Notes under the pieces: generated by a model
What the model was told of the DNA's origin: nothing
Seen by the model: the letters and a program-made list of their open reading frames with translations, nothing else
The model's database searches: none
In this document: positions 46,271-59,838 of the stretch, one piece after another
Layout of the letters: each line of letters starts with the position of its first letter
How positions within the stretch are numbered: position 1 is the first letter of the stretch
Made by a program: the position numbers and the translations under genes
Source of the DNA: Antedon mediterranea
Taxonomy: Eukaryota > Echinodermata > Crinoidea > Comatulida > Antedonidae
Assembly: GCF_964355755.1 (NCBI RefSeq)
Contig: NC_092671.1
Location: forward strand, 1,367,001-1,431,000
Direction of reading: 5' to 3'
DNA length: 64,000 nucleotides

Positions 46271-49129
46271 GAATTTTAAAATCAGCATATATACTGTAAA
46301 AACCTGTTTATGAATTTATGAATATTGTCAAAAAGAATGCATAATTACATAGTACTAGCACACAATAGATGAATGAATTTGTGATGCATTTATCAACAGA
46401 AGCATCATCAACACTCACTGTGACAATTGAGTTCAGAGTGAATTCATCCACAGGCATTAAGGTCCAATGGTTCTTCGATCTTCTATTATTAGCCTCTCAA
46501 TCATTGTCATCAACTCTCAACAACATGCATTACTCACATCAGTCTTGCTACGTAATTACTTAAAGTTTTCGATACTTAAATTTTGAATAATCAATCCTAT
46601 GTTTATATCTCCATGATCTGAATATATTAAATTAGTTTTTCTTTTTAATATAAAAACACTTTTGCATACATCAACCATACAATCAATAAGACGTACATCC
46701 CAGGATAAAAAATATCACCAGCTTTAAAATGGAAATACATACCAAATACAACGTATATTGATGTCTTCGTTTTAATATGCATTTAAACTCTCCAAAAAAG
46801 ACACCACTAGACTATCCCTAAAATTTTAATTTTCCGCAAATTTTAGTTTTCTTTTGCTATATTCATACAATATATTCAAACTTGGGACTTGACAGTTTTG
46901 TGGTAGAGGGGTGCTTTAGGAACCTATAAATTTCATATCAAAGTCCTCTTTCTGAAGAACATGGGATATTGTGCATTTAAAGTAAGCTAGGCACGAAATA
47001 GACATAAAGATTTACAAGTTGTCCTCTCATAAAAAAGTAAAGCATTTTTGCTTACAACTTTCTGATTAAATGAAATATACAAATACTCATTAATTTTAAC
47101 AATTCATTTTTCAAATTCAACATTTTTACAAATTAAATTTATTCTAATGTTTGAAAATAAATCAAATATACGTTAAAACGTTAACAGTATTATACAGTAA
47201 AATTGACTTAAATCCAGCAGTGAATCATTTTACACATTATGCCATGTATCCGTAATTGTCTGTGAATCCCATAATACCTATTTATTTGTGTGAGATAAAT
47301 CATCCCATGACAATCTGTCACACAATGATAAGTGCAGTGCATCTCTAGAGTACAAGATATAACATAGGTAAGTTGGGTAGCTTACTCAAAAAAATGATCA
47401 CATAATTATTTTAGAGAGAGTGTGGAATGAGCAACCTTTGTTGTAGGGTAGGACCAGTAACTATCCCTCCCACTTCTTGCCAAAGAAAGAAGACCGCTTA
47501 TTTCCAGAGAAAGAAGACCGTTTCTTTCCAAAGAAGACCGCTTCTTTAAAGAGAAATAGTGGATAAAGAGGCCTTTATTGTACAGAGTGGCATAATATTT
47601 AGCATAAATTATTTTTCATTTGGCTCTTCCGAAAGGATATACTTTTTTCCATTTTGCAATTTTAATTTACATAAATTTAAATATTCTGCTTAATACAAAC
47701 ATCATTTATTCTTGATTTACAAGCAAGCAAATACAAAAGACCTACTTTCCTCTCAATCTGCTCTCTCTATGACTCAGCACAAACCCCTGGGGCAAAATTT
47801 GAGGGGAAAGAATATCACTGTGATCCATCCTCTGTGTACCCCCAGATAATCCTTGACGAAATTCCTGAAGGAATATCAAAATCATAAATTATCTGTAATG
47901 TGACAAGGAACGGAAAAACTGAGAAACGTTTCTGTTCAATGAAAATATCGGATAAGGGTTTTTTCGCAAAAGGAAAAATAACCATTTTTTTAATTTTTTT
48001 TTTTTAAAGTTTGAATGCTTTTTTGTTTTTTGCACTGTTATTGTCCGACAATTGAATGTTGTAAAATGTTGTAATAACATCATCATTCTTTGTAGCTACT
48101 GTATATTCTTAAAAATTAAAATGAATTACTTTCAAATTTTTATTTTTTTAAGCTTTTTAAGAAGTGAACATTAATCAAATATTGTTTTTCTCACCGACCC
48201 AAGGTAACATGATGACAAGGATATGAAAACATCAACAAAGTACTTGAGAATAGTGGTTATGAAATAATGCTACTATACAAACAATATTCAATATCTTGAT
48301 GCTACCATAACAAATCAAGGACAGAATTAAATGTAACAACCAGCAATATATGAGCTGGAATCAATGCTAGATTAATAATCATAATGTTTGTGTAACCAGT
48401 AGAAATTTCAAAATAAAAGAAATTAAATAATTTCAAATTTTCTGGTTAGAAACATTATCAAATAATAATCATGTGAAAAAATTATCCTCCAAATAAAAAA
48501 GAAAAACAGGACAAATTTCAAACATCTGGTTAAATAGCGTTCTCGAATGATTGAGAATGGTGGAACGCCATTTTAAAGTTATCGCTGTACAACTTTTAGT
48601 TGTTATGCAAGGTGAGCACATTGTATTTCGGGTAATCTTGCCATTTTTTCGTCAATGACCCCACACCATGTATTTTCCAATAAAAAGGTTATTCTAATGT
48701 CCACAGTGAACATTAGTTGACTAAGACAAATCTTCTAACTCCTTTAATTCAATTATTCTTTTTCGAAAATTCCAACACATCTAAATCCCCGCGATATGAG
48801 TTCACAACGCTACGATACCAACATCAACAGAGTGATTCATACTTCACGATTGATTCTTTAAGTAAACGAGATCATCAACGCACAATGTACATACACCAGA
48901 CAGATGGTTAAGGTAATGCACCAGTGTTTATTTTAGTACGTTACTAACATAGTACAAAATGTTGTTAGTCACAACAGTCGTATATTAATTCTTATTAATA
49001 ATGATCTTGCAAAATATTTTTTTGGTCTGATATATTGTTTGGACAATGAGAAAAGTCATGGTTAGAAAACTAGATAACAAAATTGTTTTCTAAATCATTA
49101 TAATCTCAATATTTTTTTTAATGTGAAGT

Positions 49130-49250
49130 AGAATCTCTCTATCAAGAGGACACCTTCGGGACCCAACAAAGTGTCCTTACAAGGATGTCCTTTTAATAGG
49201 AGGTGTCGTCTTAATAGGAGTATCCCCTGATTAGAGGTTGGCTGTAGTTT
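49130..49250 (+). repeat. Fragment of the GTGTCC repeat family
   Basis: CTCTATCAAGAGGACACCTT leader, GGGACCCAACAAAGTGTCC, then AATAGGAGGTGTCGTCTTAA and CCCCTGATTAGAGGTTGGC. It is the same plan as 32040 and 34478 but without an expanded array. Confidence 0.8.
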
Positions 49251-50218
49251 AAACACAATTTACATAAAAAGTAAAAGTCAAACTTTTTATTCATTTTGCA
49301 ATTGAAAAAATCTTAATGCTTGTAATTTACTGTGTACAAATCAAATAAAATAATTATAATTAATTAAAATACTTGCCCTGATAAAGGACTAGTGTTGCCC
49401 GAAGGCTGTGCTAATTTTTTTGGCTATTTTACTTTATCATTTTGATTTAGTCTTTTGCTTATTTTATTTTGTATCTCCATTGAGATCCAGCCACTAATAC
49501 CCACACAATTCATTTTTTCAGTAATTTGCCTTTGGATTGATAATTAATTAATACAGATATAAAAACACATCAAAAACTACAATAATTATGCTTAAAATTT
49601 AGATTAAAATATTTAATGCCAGATGGCATAGAAGAGCAAAAGGAATGATTGGTAATAGCAATATTTTAATATAAATAGTTTGTTGTAAAAAAAAAATATT
49701 CAAGGAAAATATCAATCATCTTTATTCTTTAGGAACAGATGTTCAATAAATAAAATATTAATAAAAAATGAAAATTATTATAAAAATAAGTTAATTTGAT
49801 TTGATATATACTCTATTTATAAATCATTATCACAGTCTAAATCTTGAGTACGCAAACATTATGTTAACCTCTTCAAACTTAATTTACAGTCAACACATTA
49901 CATGTCTTATTTACTGTCATGTGTATTCATACCGTGACATAAGTTCATTTTATGTCATCTCCGTATCTCAAATGGTCTTTTTCTTGTGTACATATCAAGG
50001 ACTTACAAAATCAAAGCCAAGTTTATTAGTTTTAATAATATTATTTTAAGTTAAACAATCATTTATCTTAACTTAATTCATTCTGAATTAAGTTAACTGA
50101 TGTTATTGTATTTAACTTCAAATTCCATTGTCTCGCAAGTGATCTTTAATGATGAATGAATAGGTAATATTGTGGGGATCCAAAATGGAAAAAATATAGC
50201 AAATGTAGCAAATATAGT

Positions 50219-50388
50219 CTAAAGCTCTGTATAGACTATCATACTAGCTTGACAAAAAAGTGTGATATGCCTAAATATGGTAGTGATATGCCCAAATATG
50301 GTAGTGATACGACATCATCATGTTGTCCAAATATTATAAGCACTTTTTTTTGTCACATAAAGTTTGATAGTGTAGACAAGGCTTTAGA
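50219..50388. mobile_element. MITE copy 4
   Basis: Left CTAAAGCTCTGTATAGACTA and right GTTTGATAGTGTAGACAAGG then CTTTAG. It has the AAATATGGTAGTGATATG interior block twice. Confidence 0.8.
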
Positions 50389-51961
50389 GATAAAGAAAGC
50401 CTGGCACAGTTTGAGTAACTACAAAAATAGCAAATCTAGGCACTATACAAAATCTTCATTCTTCAGAAATTAAGGGAAGATTTAAAACTAAGGGGAGATG
50501 ATCAATAAGCTAACTTCTTGTTTCGTCCTTTCCCTGCACTTTGTTGACAAAAAAACATGTACTTTATTGTGTTATATTATTGTGGTAGTATGCCTCAGTC
50601 AATTAGATTAAAGGGACAATGAATGTCACTATAAATTTCTAATTTTTCAGAAAATCCACATGATACACGTCAAACTCAAAGCAGAAATGTGAAACATATA
50701 TTTTAGACATAAGTAGAAAATTAACAAATGTCTTGTTGAACTTGTGCCATAAATGAGTTGTCATTTTTCTGAGAACCCAATTTTTTTCAGAGATTAATTA
50801 ATGTTCAAGAAAACAAATTATGAGTTACCTCATTTTTTGGCACATGTTTTCTGGGAAATAATTTTTTTTGCAAAAAATGTAATTAATGAATATGCAAAAA
50901 AAGAAAATTGTTAAAGATCCTAATCTTGATAGTAAAAAATCTAATATTTTTTACTGTATCTCAATAAAATGACAGAATTTGTTATTTTTATTTTATTGTT
51001 TGAAAACTATAAATTCTGATGGAGATGTCTTAAGGATAATAGATAACTTAAGATGGATAAACAAAAAGAGGGATTAAAAAAGGTTGCCCGATTGATTAAA
51101 TGCCAAGAGGGTTTATCAGTCTGCTAAGATGATCAATCTACGCATCTCAAATCAAACTAGACATCGTTATTAACATAATTAAAAAGTTTATAATAGGAAT
51201 GAGGACTGTTTACCGCACATGAGACAAACCTAGTTTTACTTTCTAACGTGACTGTCTTTTGTATTTAATTATTTGGAAGAGTTAGTTGTTCAAAATGAAT
51301 GACGTGTCTAGTACCCAATTTAGCTGTCAAACACTACGTGCATTATTACTACTGTACAACATTCAAAATGACAGCACTCATGATGTTACTGACTCATTGG
51401 GAAAATTGCCATTGTTAAAAAAAAGATTCTTTTTAAATAAAAGGTTATTATTGTTGGATTTAAATTTTATTGTTCTAATATCTGAATATATATTTACCTA
51501 ATAAATATAACATTTTGATCGTTTATTTAATTAGCTTCTCATTAATAAAATAGACACAAGACCTAAAAATGTATATGACCCCAGATATAATCCCATGGTC
51601 CTCATGTATAATCCCACCCTAAATATCTTGATGCCATGGGATTGTACTCAGTCATATAAGTATTTTACGCTAATGTAAATATCTAAATTTATATTTAATT
51701 TTTTAATACAATATATTATTTAAATGCTTAGTGAAAAGAGTATACAAATTACACATAACAAATTATTTAAATGATAAAAAAAAACATGAATATTAAATAT
51801 CAAAAAATGTTTTTATAAATAAATGTCATTCTAGCATCATAGTGCGATACAAACATGAACATGAAAAAACCTTCCAGAATTCAATCAATACAAATAACAA
51901 AAGCACTCAAGAGGAATATCCAGTCAATAAATAGCAGACGACACTATCCCATGGATCTTAC

Positions 51962-52012
51962 CTTCTTTATTTTCTGGTTGTTCTTTTCCCATTTCCATAA
52001 CATCACAGCCAT
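51962..52012 (-). CDS. Candidate first coding exon (weak)
   Basis: On the minus strand an ATG at 52012 opens MAVMLWKWEKNNQKIKK and runs in phase 0 to a strong donor AAGAAG/GTAAGA at 51961. A second frame across the same stretch is also open. It could be the start of an N-terminal NAV isoform or chance. No protein similarity was recognised. Confidence 0.2.
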
Positions 52013-54349
52013 AATTGTTTTGGAATTTGTTACGTATTTAAAATCCCTGTATTAATCTCCCTGGCATCCAGCAACAAAAACAACCCTTCAAATAGCTGCC
52101 ATCCTTTTAATTCTGACAGCTCGTCTATGTACATACTACAGTACATAGATTCTATAGTGATTTACTCCTAACAGGGCCTTTGGACACAACCATTCATCAA
52201 AAGGGGTGAATAGTAAAGCATGTATTAGACAACTGTGACTATTCAACCGTAAATCAATATTACAACCTTCTAATACAATGACACTAAGTATATACTTAAT
52301 TATCCAGGGACAACTATAAATAATTTAATTACTTTACAATTAAATAAATAAAATAATGAAATTAATTTCAATTAAAAATTTAAAGAATTATGATTTTGTT
52401 ATCCCTTGATAAAAATGATTCATTCCACAATATTTTCAATAATTTTACTCAATGAAACAGCATTGTATTGCTTGGAATATATTCATGAATAATGGAACGG
52501 TCTTTGGAAAGAGGGTTAATTTATATGCTGCCATGGCAACATGTGCACATCATTCTAATCATTATTGCAAATAATTAGGTGATTAAAGATTGGTTGAGAA
52601 ATAAAAAGAGCACTTCTCAGTTGTCATGACTACCATGGAAACTAACATAAAGTAGGATTGGAATTACATGATATGAAGATTATGAATTATGCAAATGAAC
52701 AACATCTGCTAATATATAATTACGTAAATATCATGTTTAATAAGAAAATATGATATTTATGTCAATAATGCTAATGAGATGTCAACTTTGAATTTGTTAT
52801 TATTATAATTTAGTATGTATTTATTTTTTTCATGTTTTCATACACTATCAATTTTGCTAAACCCAACACATCTATAGTATTACACAGTAGACATACAACA
52901 TCCTCAAAAGCCTTCCATTTTCACCCTCTGACTTTTTTTATATAAACATTTTGGATTCTAACATTTATTATCATGGAAAAACAGTGAATGACGACATTTA
53001 TATTCATTTTATTTTTTTTTTTTTACTTTTCAAAATCAACTTTTATTTTGTTAAATTTCGTACATATCTAACACAGCAAGTAACTCGTCAAACAGCATTT
53101 GTTTAAATCCCAAAACAATTATTTCCAGGACTACTTTTCTGTTACAGTTACGTTATTTATTAATGTTCTATCAATTTTTAGTAATCAATAAATTCAACAT
53201 ATAATTACTTTAAAGTCAACATGTCATTTTTCAAACTAAATTGAAATTAAAATCCTAATAATCTACAATACTTTAAAATGTATGTACTTTTTGTTATCAT
53301 AAGTAACTAATTTAGGTCACACATTTTAATACAATCGTCCGAATTCACGACAGGTCAACTTGGGTCACAAAAAATTAGTTTCTAATAATAAATCTATCAA
53401 TGAATTGTTCAATCCAAATAAATTTTGGTCTACAATTAAATGGGACACACATGTGTGCATTTGTTGTAGTGTGCAAAGCCAACTTTATTAGTGCGTGCTT
53501 AAATACCAGCTTTGTCTATAAATTAAGCGCTCCTTATATAAACTATCGCTCCAACTAAAGCCTCTCGTCAATTAGAAACTACAGTAACTTTTCTCATTTA
53601 CGGTACGTACACATCTGAGCGTTGGTATTTCATGATCATAATCCAACAACATTATGTATTATATTTATAATGTTATTTTATCATCTAATACTGTATGCCT
53701 TATAAATTTTATTTTATTTTTTTTAATATACATAATCATAAAAGTTTTGTATATAACATATTTACACCAGCTGCATATCCAAAATATTTTAGCTTCTTCA
53801 GTTTTTTTTTCAAATAGTTACAGCCGAGTTGTGTGTTCTATTGGTACTATTTTGTTCTATACATCCTCAACAAAATAACCAGTATTATAAATTAATTTTT
53901 GTTTCAATAATAATGTCTATTGGGTAATAACAAATATTAATATAATATTGATTAGACTGCAGTGTCCCAGGAGTACCATACTAAATTCACTTCTATGCTA
54001 AGGAATTTACGTGAGATAATTGGCATGGAAATGATGGTGAGTGGACAGTAGAAATTAAACAGCTAGCTAGTAGTAACACACCAATATAACTATAGTATTA
54101 AGTAGACTAGAATTTTAAGTTGCACATCCTATACTTGGCATTCCTTATACCATCCTTATTTTTATAGTCCACTTTAGTGATATATGCAACAACGCCTATA
54201 TGTAAAATAGATTATTAATTTAATTCTAATTTTTTGGAGAATACTGAATTTTTAAATAATTGTTTTACATCAGTTTACATAAAATAAATATGTCATGACA
54301 AATCATAAATGATACATTAAACACTTTAGGACAGAAAGTCTGCTTCAAA
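52013..54349. other. No secure gene
   Basis: AT-rich, with a cluster of transcription-factor-like motifs at 52527-52696, listed separately. Open frames are low-complexity. Confidence 0.45.
52527..52696. promoter_or_regulatory. Candidate enhancer: X-box and octamer motifs
   Basis: GCTGCCATGGCAAC (52527-52540) closely fits the RFX X-box. ACTACCATGGAAAC lies near 52628. ATGCAAAT (52689-52696) is a perfect POU octamer. Homeodomain-type TAATTA-like motifs lie between. Position in a presumed NAV intron fits a neural enhancer, but this is inference from short motifs. Confidence 0.3.
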
Positions 54350-54500
54350 GTTCAATTGCTCGAGCCTTTCAGGCAGAGGCACCGTTTACCGTACTTAAAG
54401 CGCGTATATTGGCATGGGTTTGAGGCCGACTTGCTACTACTGTAGTTTCTGGTGGTGAAACAAGTCTTCTCGGATAAGTACTATAAACCGTAGATCCAAA
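54350..54500 (+). mobile_element. tRNA-derived SINE, second copy of the core
   Basis: Shares TCTGGTGGT, then AAGTCTTCTCGGATAAG and ACTATAAACCGTAGATCC, with the SINE at 2995-3290. The tRNA-like head is decayed (GGGTTTGAGGCC as B-box). The tail after GATCC is lost. Confidence 0.65.
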
Positions 54501-55130
54501 GATCTATTTTTGAGAATTGTTCAATAAATTAGACTATTTGAAATTGAAAGTTGTCTTCAAATTGTGCATTTTTATTGAAATGTGGCAGTATGGTTTTTTT
54601 GTTGAATTTTCCGATCTGCTCCGCCTACCATCTCTATTCAACTAACATTGACACTCAAACATAAACAGCTATTATAGGATGTGAACTTGTAAAATTGGCA
54701 CTTTAAATTGAGGTAGTTTTCAACGCGTTGTTTTCATTGTACACAGAGTCTGTAGTCCATGGCAGCTGCTCTGCAACATGAATCTCTATTTCTATTCAAA
54801 TACTGTAAAATTGCTTAAGTGTTTATAATTTATCTCACGCAACACTAAGGTACCTTTGGTATATTACACCTGTCATGGATGAAAAGACTGGATAGTTCAA
54901 ACACGGAGTAGCTCCATGGTTCAAACATCGAGTAGCTCATTGGTTCAAACATGGGCCATAAAGCTGAAATGAACTGGGAGTTAGTTGATATAAATATTAT
55001 CTATACAATTTATATCTATTTTAATGTAATTTATTATCTAACAATAATAGTACTCAAGCAGAACCAATTATACAAGTAATCAATTTATCAAATAAGTCAT
55101 ACTGTATTTATCTTCTAATTTATAAGGTAG

Positions 55131-55327
55131 GGTAGGTAAAGTCGAAACCAAGCTAATGCTAACGGCCGTAGTGCCCATCTCCATTTCTATCACCTGGGTG
55201 GGGAGGAACAATGTGGATAAAGAATCTTGCTCAAGGACTCAACACTGCAGTGACCGAGCCGGGGCTGGAACCGACTACCTCTTGATTGCAAGTCCAATGC
55301 TCTAATCATTGCGCCACAGTGCTCCAC
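55131..55327 (-). mobile_element. tRNA-derived SINE, minus strand
   Basis: The minus strand starts CACTGTGGCGCAATGATTAG (A-box-like). GGACTTGCAATCAAGAGG and GTCGGTTCCAGCCCC (B-box-like) follow, then the SINE-type core CTTGAGCAAGATTCTTTATC. The head is tRNA-Ala-like by its loop. It is a different family from 2995. Confidence 0.7.
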
Positions 55328-58300
55328 AATCTAATTTATAATAATGATAAATCCTGAAACACTTAAAACAATTTACCAAAATGAAAAAAAGTACAACTTA
55401 AAGGCTGGCATGAACATGGGATACTTCACTTCTTAAAGAGGTGGAACTAACGTATAGTAAAACAGATACCACTTCACAAGCATTCTTTCACTAAATGATA
55501 GGGGAGAAATCAAGACTAGGTGCTGTGGTATGACGTTTCTAGGTCTTCTGCTGCCTTGTTTTTTTCTGTTGAAAGCATACATAGGGATATTTTATTTTAT
55601 TTTTTGCATTTAAATAAGGGAACTCTTATACATGAGTCCAGTCCCAGTGATGCAGCCACAAGAAATAAAGTGGTGTGTTTGTTGTTGTTTGCAAGAAAAG
55701 GGAACAATCCTCTGTGCAACCCTACCCACTGGGTTGTCAAAGGCCTGTGAAAAAGTGGTCAGGTTGAAACCTTACCAACCGTACTGGTCCATCTTCTCAA
55801 TGTGGACCAGAAACCAACTTCGTTTCACCAAGATGGAATAAAACTAAGTAAAGTATACTGCAAGGTTTAAGTATCAACTTAAATCATTAAGCATTTGGAT
55901 TACATGTAAAATGACAACTGTTACAGCAACGTAAAGGGGAGTCTTAGCAAGAACTTAACTTAATTTACTTTCATCTATTATAGATTACAGCATTCTTGTT
56001 CTACCAGGTGGCTACTAAGATGCAATTTAGATATGAAATGGGTACATCAAGTGGAATCAAGATCTGGAGCTGACATAATATCAATCCATCTCAAGAATGA
56101 TGACAATCTTAAAGCTAGTAGTAGAATAATTAAATTATCAGTGGGAATTGCGATAAAGAACAATGGAAAATCAACATTTAACTTCACAACACTAATATTT
56201 ATCTAAACATTATTTAAAATAACGCGTAAATTGTTGCTGTTTTTCTTTCAAATTTGTAAAAAAGATTCATAGGGTTTCTATTGAAAGTATATACAAAATT
56301 ATACAAAATTAATTAGAAGGTAAATCATCACTTTTACACCATTTCTACAGTATTTTAATAGTGGCAAACACTCTAATTGTTTTTGAATAATGTATAAATT
56401 GTGTATTTTAATGGCAACCGTGTTCTCGTTTGTCTAAAGCCAACTCTCATCATTCTGTTGATAGAATAATTCAGAGGATGAAATTAATGTTTTGTTTACT
56501 ATAGTATTATTTTACTTTATGATAATTACATGTATTTTGAAATTAAATGTTATTTTATAACGATGACATTAATTTAATTTTGAAAAACTGTGGCATTCTA
56601 ACGAATGATAATTAAAAGCTGATATTTAATTGCCAATAAACATATTTTCCAACATTAAATATCCGTAAATAAAAAAAAAGAGATATATATAATACTGTGA
56701 ACAACCATGCTATATATCATGTGAAAAGTAATCATCTTATATCACTTCAGGCAAATAAATTTAACAAACTGACAGCGTTTTACATCCTCTCTTTTTAACC
56801 TAATGTATTTATCATAAAATATATTTAGAACATTCTATAACAGCAGACGTGTTATATATTCCATGTAGCTACATTTTCCACATAGTGAATTGCAAAGATT
56901 AAGTGTGTTGAAAATTGAATTACTTCAACATGAACATGTGTTAATTTTATAATTAAAATTAAGTTTAAAATGTACTTTTATTTTGGACTGTAGCCTATTT
57001 GTTTCTAATGATAACCAGGTGACATAAAGTAATTTTTTTAATTATATTAAAATTGACAAATGTGCATGATGCTAAAATACATAAGACTGTACTTGGGAAA
57101 TAAGCGTGAGCTAAAGTAATGACTCATGGATAATGGAATAATTATGTTTATTCTTAGGCTGACAAACTAATTGGCCTACGGAATTATTGATTAATTTCTG
57201 AAATGTATGCTTGATATGCTCTGTCATTGACGCTGGCAATCTAACACATTTAAAATAGGTTAGGTATTTAAATATGATATAATATTAAAATTATGCTGCA
57301 TAACATAAATTGTATATAATATGTAGAACAATATTAATTTGAAACCCGAGTTGCAATTCAATTGTTATTGTCTGTATATTTATGCATATTAATTTCTGTC
57401 CGTCATAGACGCTGACAGAATTGTAAATTTAAAATAGGTTAGAAATAAAGAAATTGAATATAATATTAATACAGTACAGTGAAAATGGTGATAACAATGA
57501 TACATTTGAGAAAATTCTGTTTTGGTTTTTTATTTTGTATGAATATGATAACACATAGTCCATCATCTATCAATAAAAACATAGAGGGCAGTATACGATA
57601 ATTTTTTTTAAACAAGAAATGAAACACCAGATTCCTAATTAAAGGAAGTATTAAAGATGTTGATATAGCTCCCTTAACCTTGCCAGTTCATGTAATGGAT
57701 AGCCATGAAAAAAACAGTGAAGTGAAGTTGCTTGCATATCCCAGTAAAAGAAAATAAGAATTTATTCTTGCTTTGTGGACTATAAAATATGCTATAGAAC
57801 TTCAGTCTATTAAATCTAGATACACATTTTTCATTAAGTATGTCCTTGGCTAATATCAGTTTTATTTACCATCACCCTTATCCAATCAAGTTTGGTCTAT
57901 TTACCTTGAGTGCTGGTTTTCAGTGATTTGTTTGTTACTGCATTACTTTTACCCAATATATTTTTATTTCAAAACCATAATAATTTTTGGTCAAGGATCA
58001 AAAACCACAGACGATGTCAGTGACCTACTAAGCCATGACAAAACATTTCATTTTTACAATCTATCATATAAAGTCAACATAAGTGTTTCCTCTACTTTGG
58101 AAAAAATAAATACATTTAAAATGTAAATGCTCAAAGCATTATATTGAAATAGAAGCCATTACTAATGGCAACATATCCTTTGAGAAACATATAAATGACA
58201 ATACTGTTTTATTTATATTCATCCATGTTTAATAATAGAATACAGTAAATTGTGCAGGTCTCTGTAGAGGTTAGATGACTATCATACAGAAAGAACCAAT

Positions 58301-58390
58301 AAGAACAACTTGCAGTCCACTGGAAAAATACTAGGGTAGAAAGTGTGCGCATTGAAAGGAACTGGCCACCCTACCACATAATGCTGAGGC
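55328..58390. other. No secure gene
   Basis: AT-rich. Overlapping frames at 55520-55841 have a slightly higher GC content. One frame contains TSFHQDGIKLSK, faintly like the end of an SGNH esterase domain, but it is broken. Nothing else is supported. Confidence 0.4.
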
Positions 58391-58532
58391 TAAAGCTCTG
58401 TCTACACTATCAAACTTTATGTGACAAAAAAATATGATGTGCCCATATATGGACATGATGATGTCATATCACCACCATATTTGAGCACACTTTTTTGGTC
58501 AAACTAGTTTGATACTGTAGACAGAGCTTTTA
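58391..58532. mobile_element. MITE copy 5, best preserved
   Basis: Left TA-AAGCTCTGTCTACACTAT and right GATACTGTAGACAGAGCTTT-TA are inverted and flanked by TA, suggesting a TA target duplication. About 140 bp, no coding. It is the reference copy for those at 38167, 38598, 41910 and 50219. Confidence 0.88.
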
Positions 58533-58673
58533 GTACAATGAGCTAACAGCTTATTCCTCTACATTCAGAATGAATACCAGATAAACAAATCTATGAGTAC
58601 ATACCAAATGACACTTATGAATCCTCTCAAGGTTCAGCTTAACTGTACAAATATTAAAATTATTGACAATGAT

Positions 58674-58813
58674 CACCATGGCAACAAATTGCTACCAAAT
58701 CTGTACCTGACCTTCACATTAATAAAAGACCATTAGCTTGTCCACCTGTCTGACCATTAGTTTTACCAATTGCCCTGTTGCTAAGCATTCATTAATCCTG
58801 ATGTCATGGTAAC
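58674..58813. promoter_or_regulatory. Candidate X-box cluster
   Basis: CACCATGGCAAC (58674-58685), GTTGCTAAGCAT (about 58777) and GTCATGGTAAC (58803-58813) resemble RFX X-box sites within 140 bp. Function is inferred from motifs only. Confidence 0.25.
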
Positions 58814-59013
58814 AAAATTAATGTTCTGTGAACATTACTAATTCATTTATACCATGGACATCTTTTAATATCTCCAGTTTTAGTTTTCAGGGACATTTAA
58901 TTGTAGCTCTAAATATTTTCCGTCTGAAATTTTATGCTGCATTAAAAAAACTCATATGTTAATATTTTTTTCTGTTTGCTGTAACAACGTATTAGTGACT
59001 TATAATTCATATC

Positions 59014-59832
59014 TATGGAACGCCGTTTACGCAACATTTCGATGATATGAATTTTATGACGCGATATGTGAATGAAATGCATCGATATGAATTGAATGGC
59101 CTGATATATGAATGAAATGTTTTGAATTGAATGCTTTGAATTGAATTTTTTGAATGAAATGTTTTGATTGAAATGTTTTGAATGAAATGTTTTGAATAAA
59201 ATGTTTTGAATGAAATGTTTTGAATGAAATGTTTTGAATGAAATGTTTTGAATGAAATGTTTGAATTGAATTGAAAAGTCAAACTATTGGCGGCGTATGT
59301 CATTCCCGCTCGCGATTTTTTTTCAACCTCTTAATAGGCCTAAGCATGGGTACCCTCATCTCCTTTCAACGCTGTCATCAATATGAATCCTTTACAGAGA
59401 CTCCCTAACAGACCTGAAACATTGGAATACATATTTCCGAACCCAGGTCTGTTAGGATTCTCTGTAAAGGCAGCGTGGAAGAAAGGAGATGAGGGTACCC
59501 AGGCTTAGGCCTAAGAGGTTGAGAAAATAATCGCGAGCGAGAATGACATACGCCACCAATAGTTTGACTTTTCAATTCAATTCAAACATTTCATTCAAAA
59601 CATTTCATTCAAAACATTTCATTTAAAACATTTCATTCAAAACATTTCATTCAAAACATTTCATTCAAAACATTTCATTCAAAACATTTCATTCAAAATA
59701 TTCAATTCAAAGCATTCAATTCAAAACATTTCATTCATATATCGCACCATTTAATTCATATCGATGCATTTCATTCACATATCGCGTCATAAAATTCATA
59801 TCATCGAAATCTTGCGTAAACGGCGTTCCATA
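59014..59832. mobile_element. 819-bp fold-back element with 6-bp target duplication
   Basis: It begins TATGGAACGCCGTTTACGCA and ends with the reverse complement. It is flanked by CATATC on both sides (59008-59013 and 59833-59838). The arms pair over about 400 bp with a loop of roughly 30 bases near 59414-59443. Each arm contains about a dozen short tandem copies of TTTTGAATGAAATG. No coding: the 96-codon minus frame is the repeat. Confidence 0.92.
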
Positions 59833-59838
59833 CATATC

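Larger units (their letters stand above)
46271..51961. other. No secure gene
   Basis: AT-rich. It contains short AAGAAGACCG repeats at 47490-47540, a GTGTCC-family fragment and MITE copy 4. The minus-strand frame at 47889-48086 and the plus-strand frame at 48717-48911 show no recognisable features. Confidence 0.45.

Noticed and set aside
59013-59303. 96-codon minus-strand frame rich in HSKHFIQNISF repeats
   Set aside because: Made by the short tandem array in the fold-back element.
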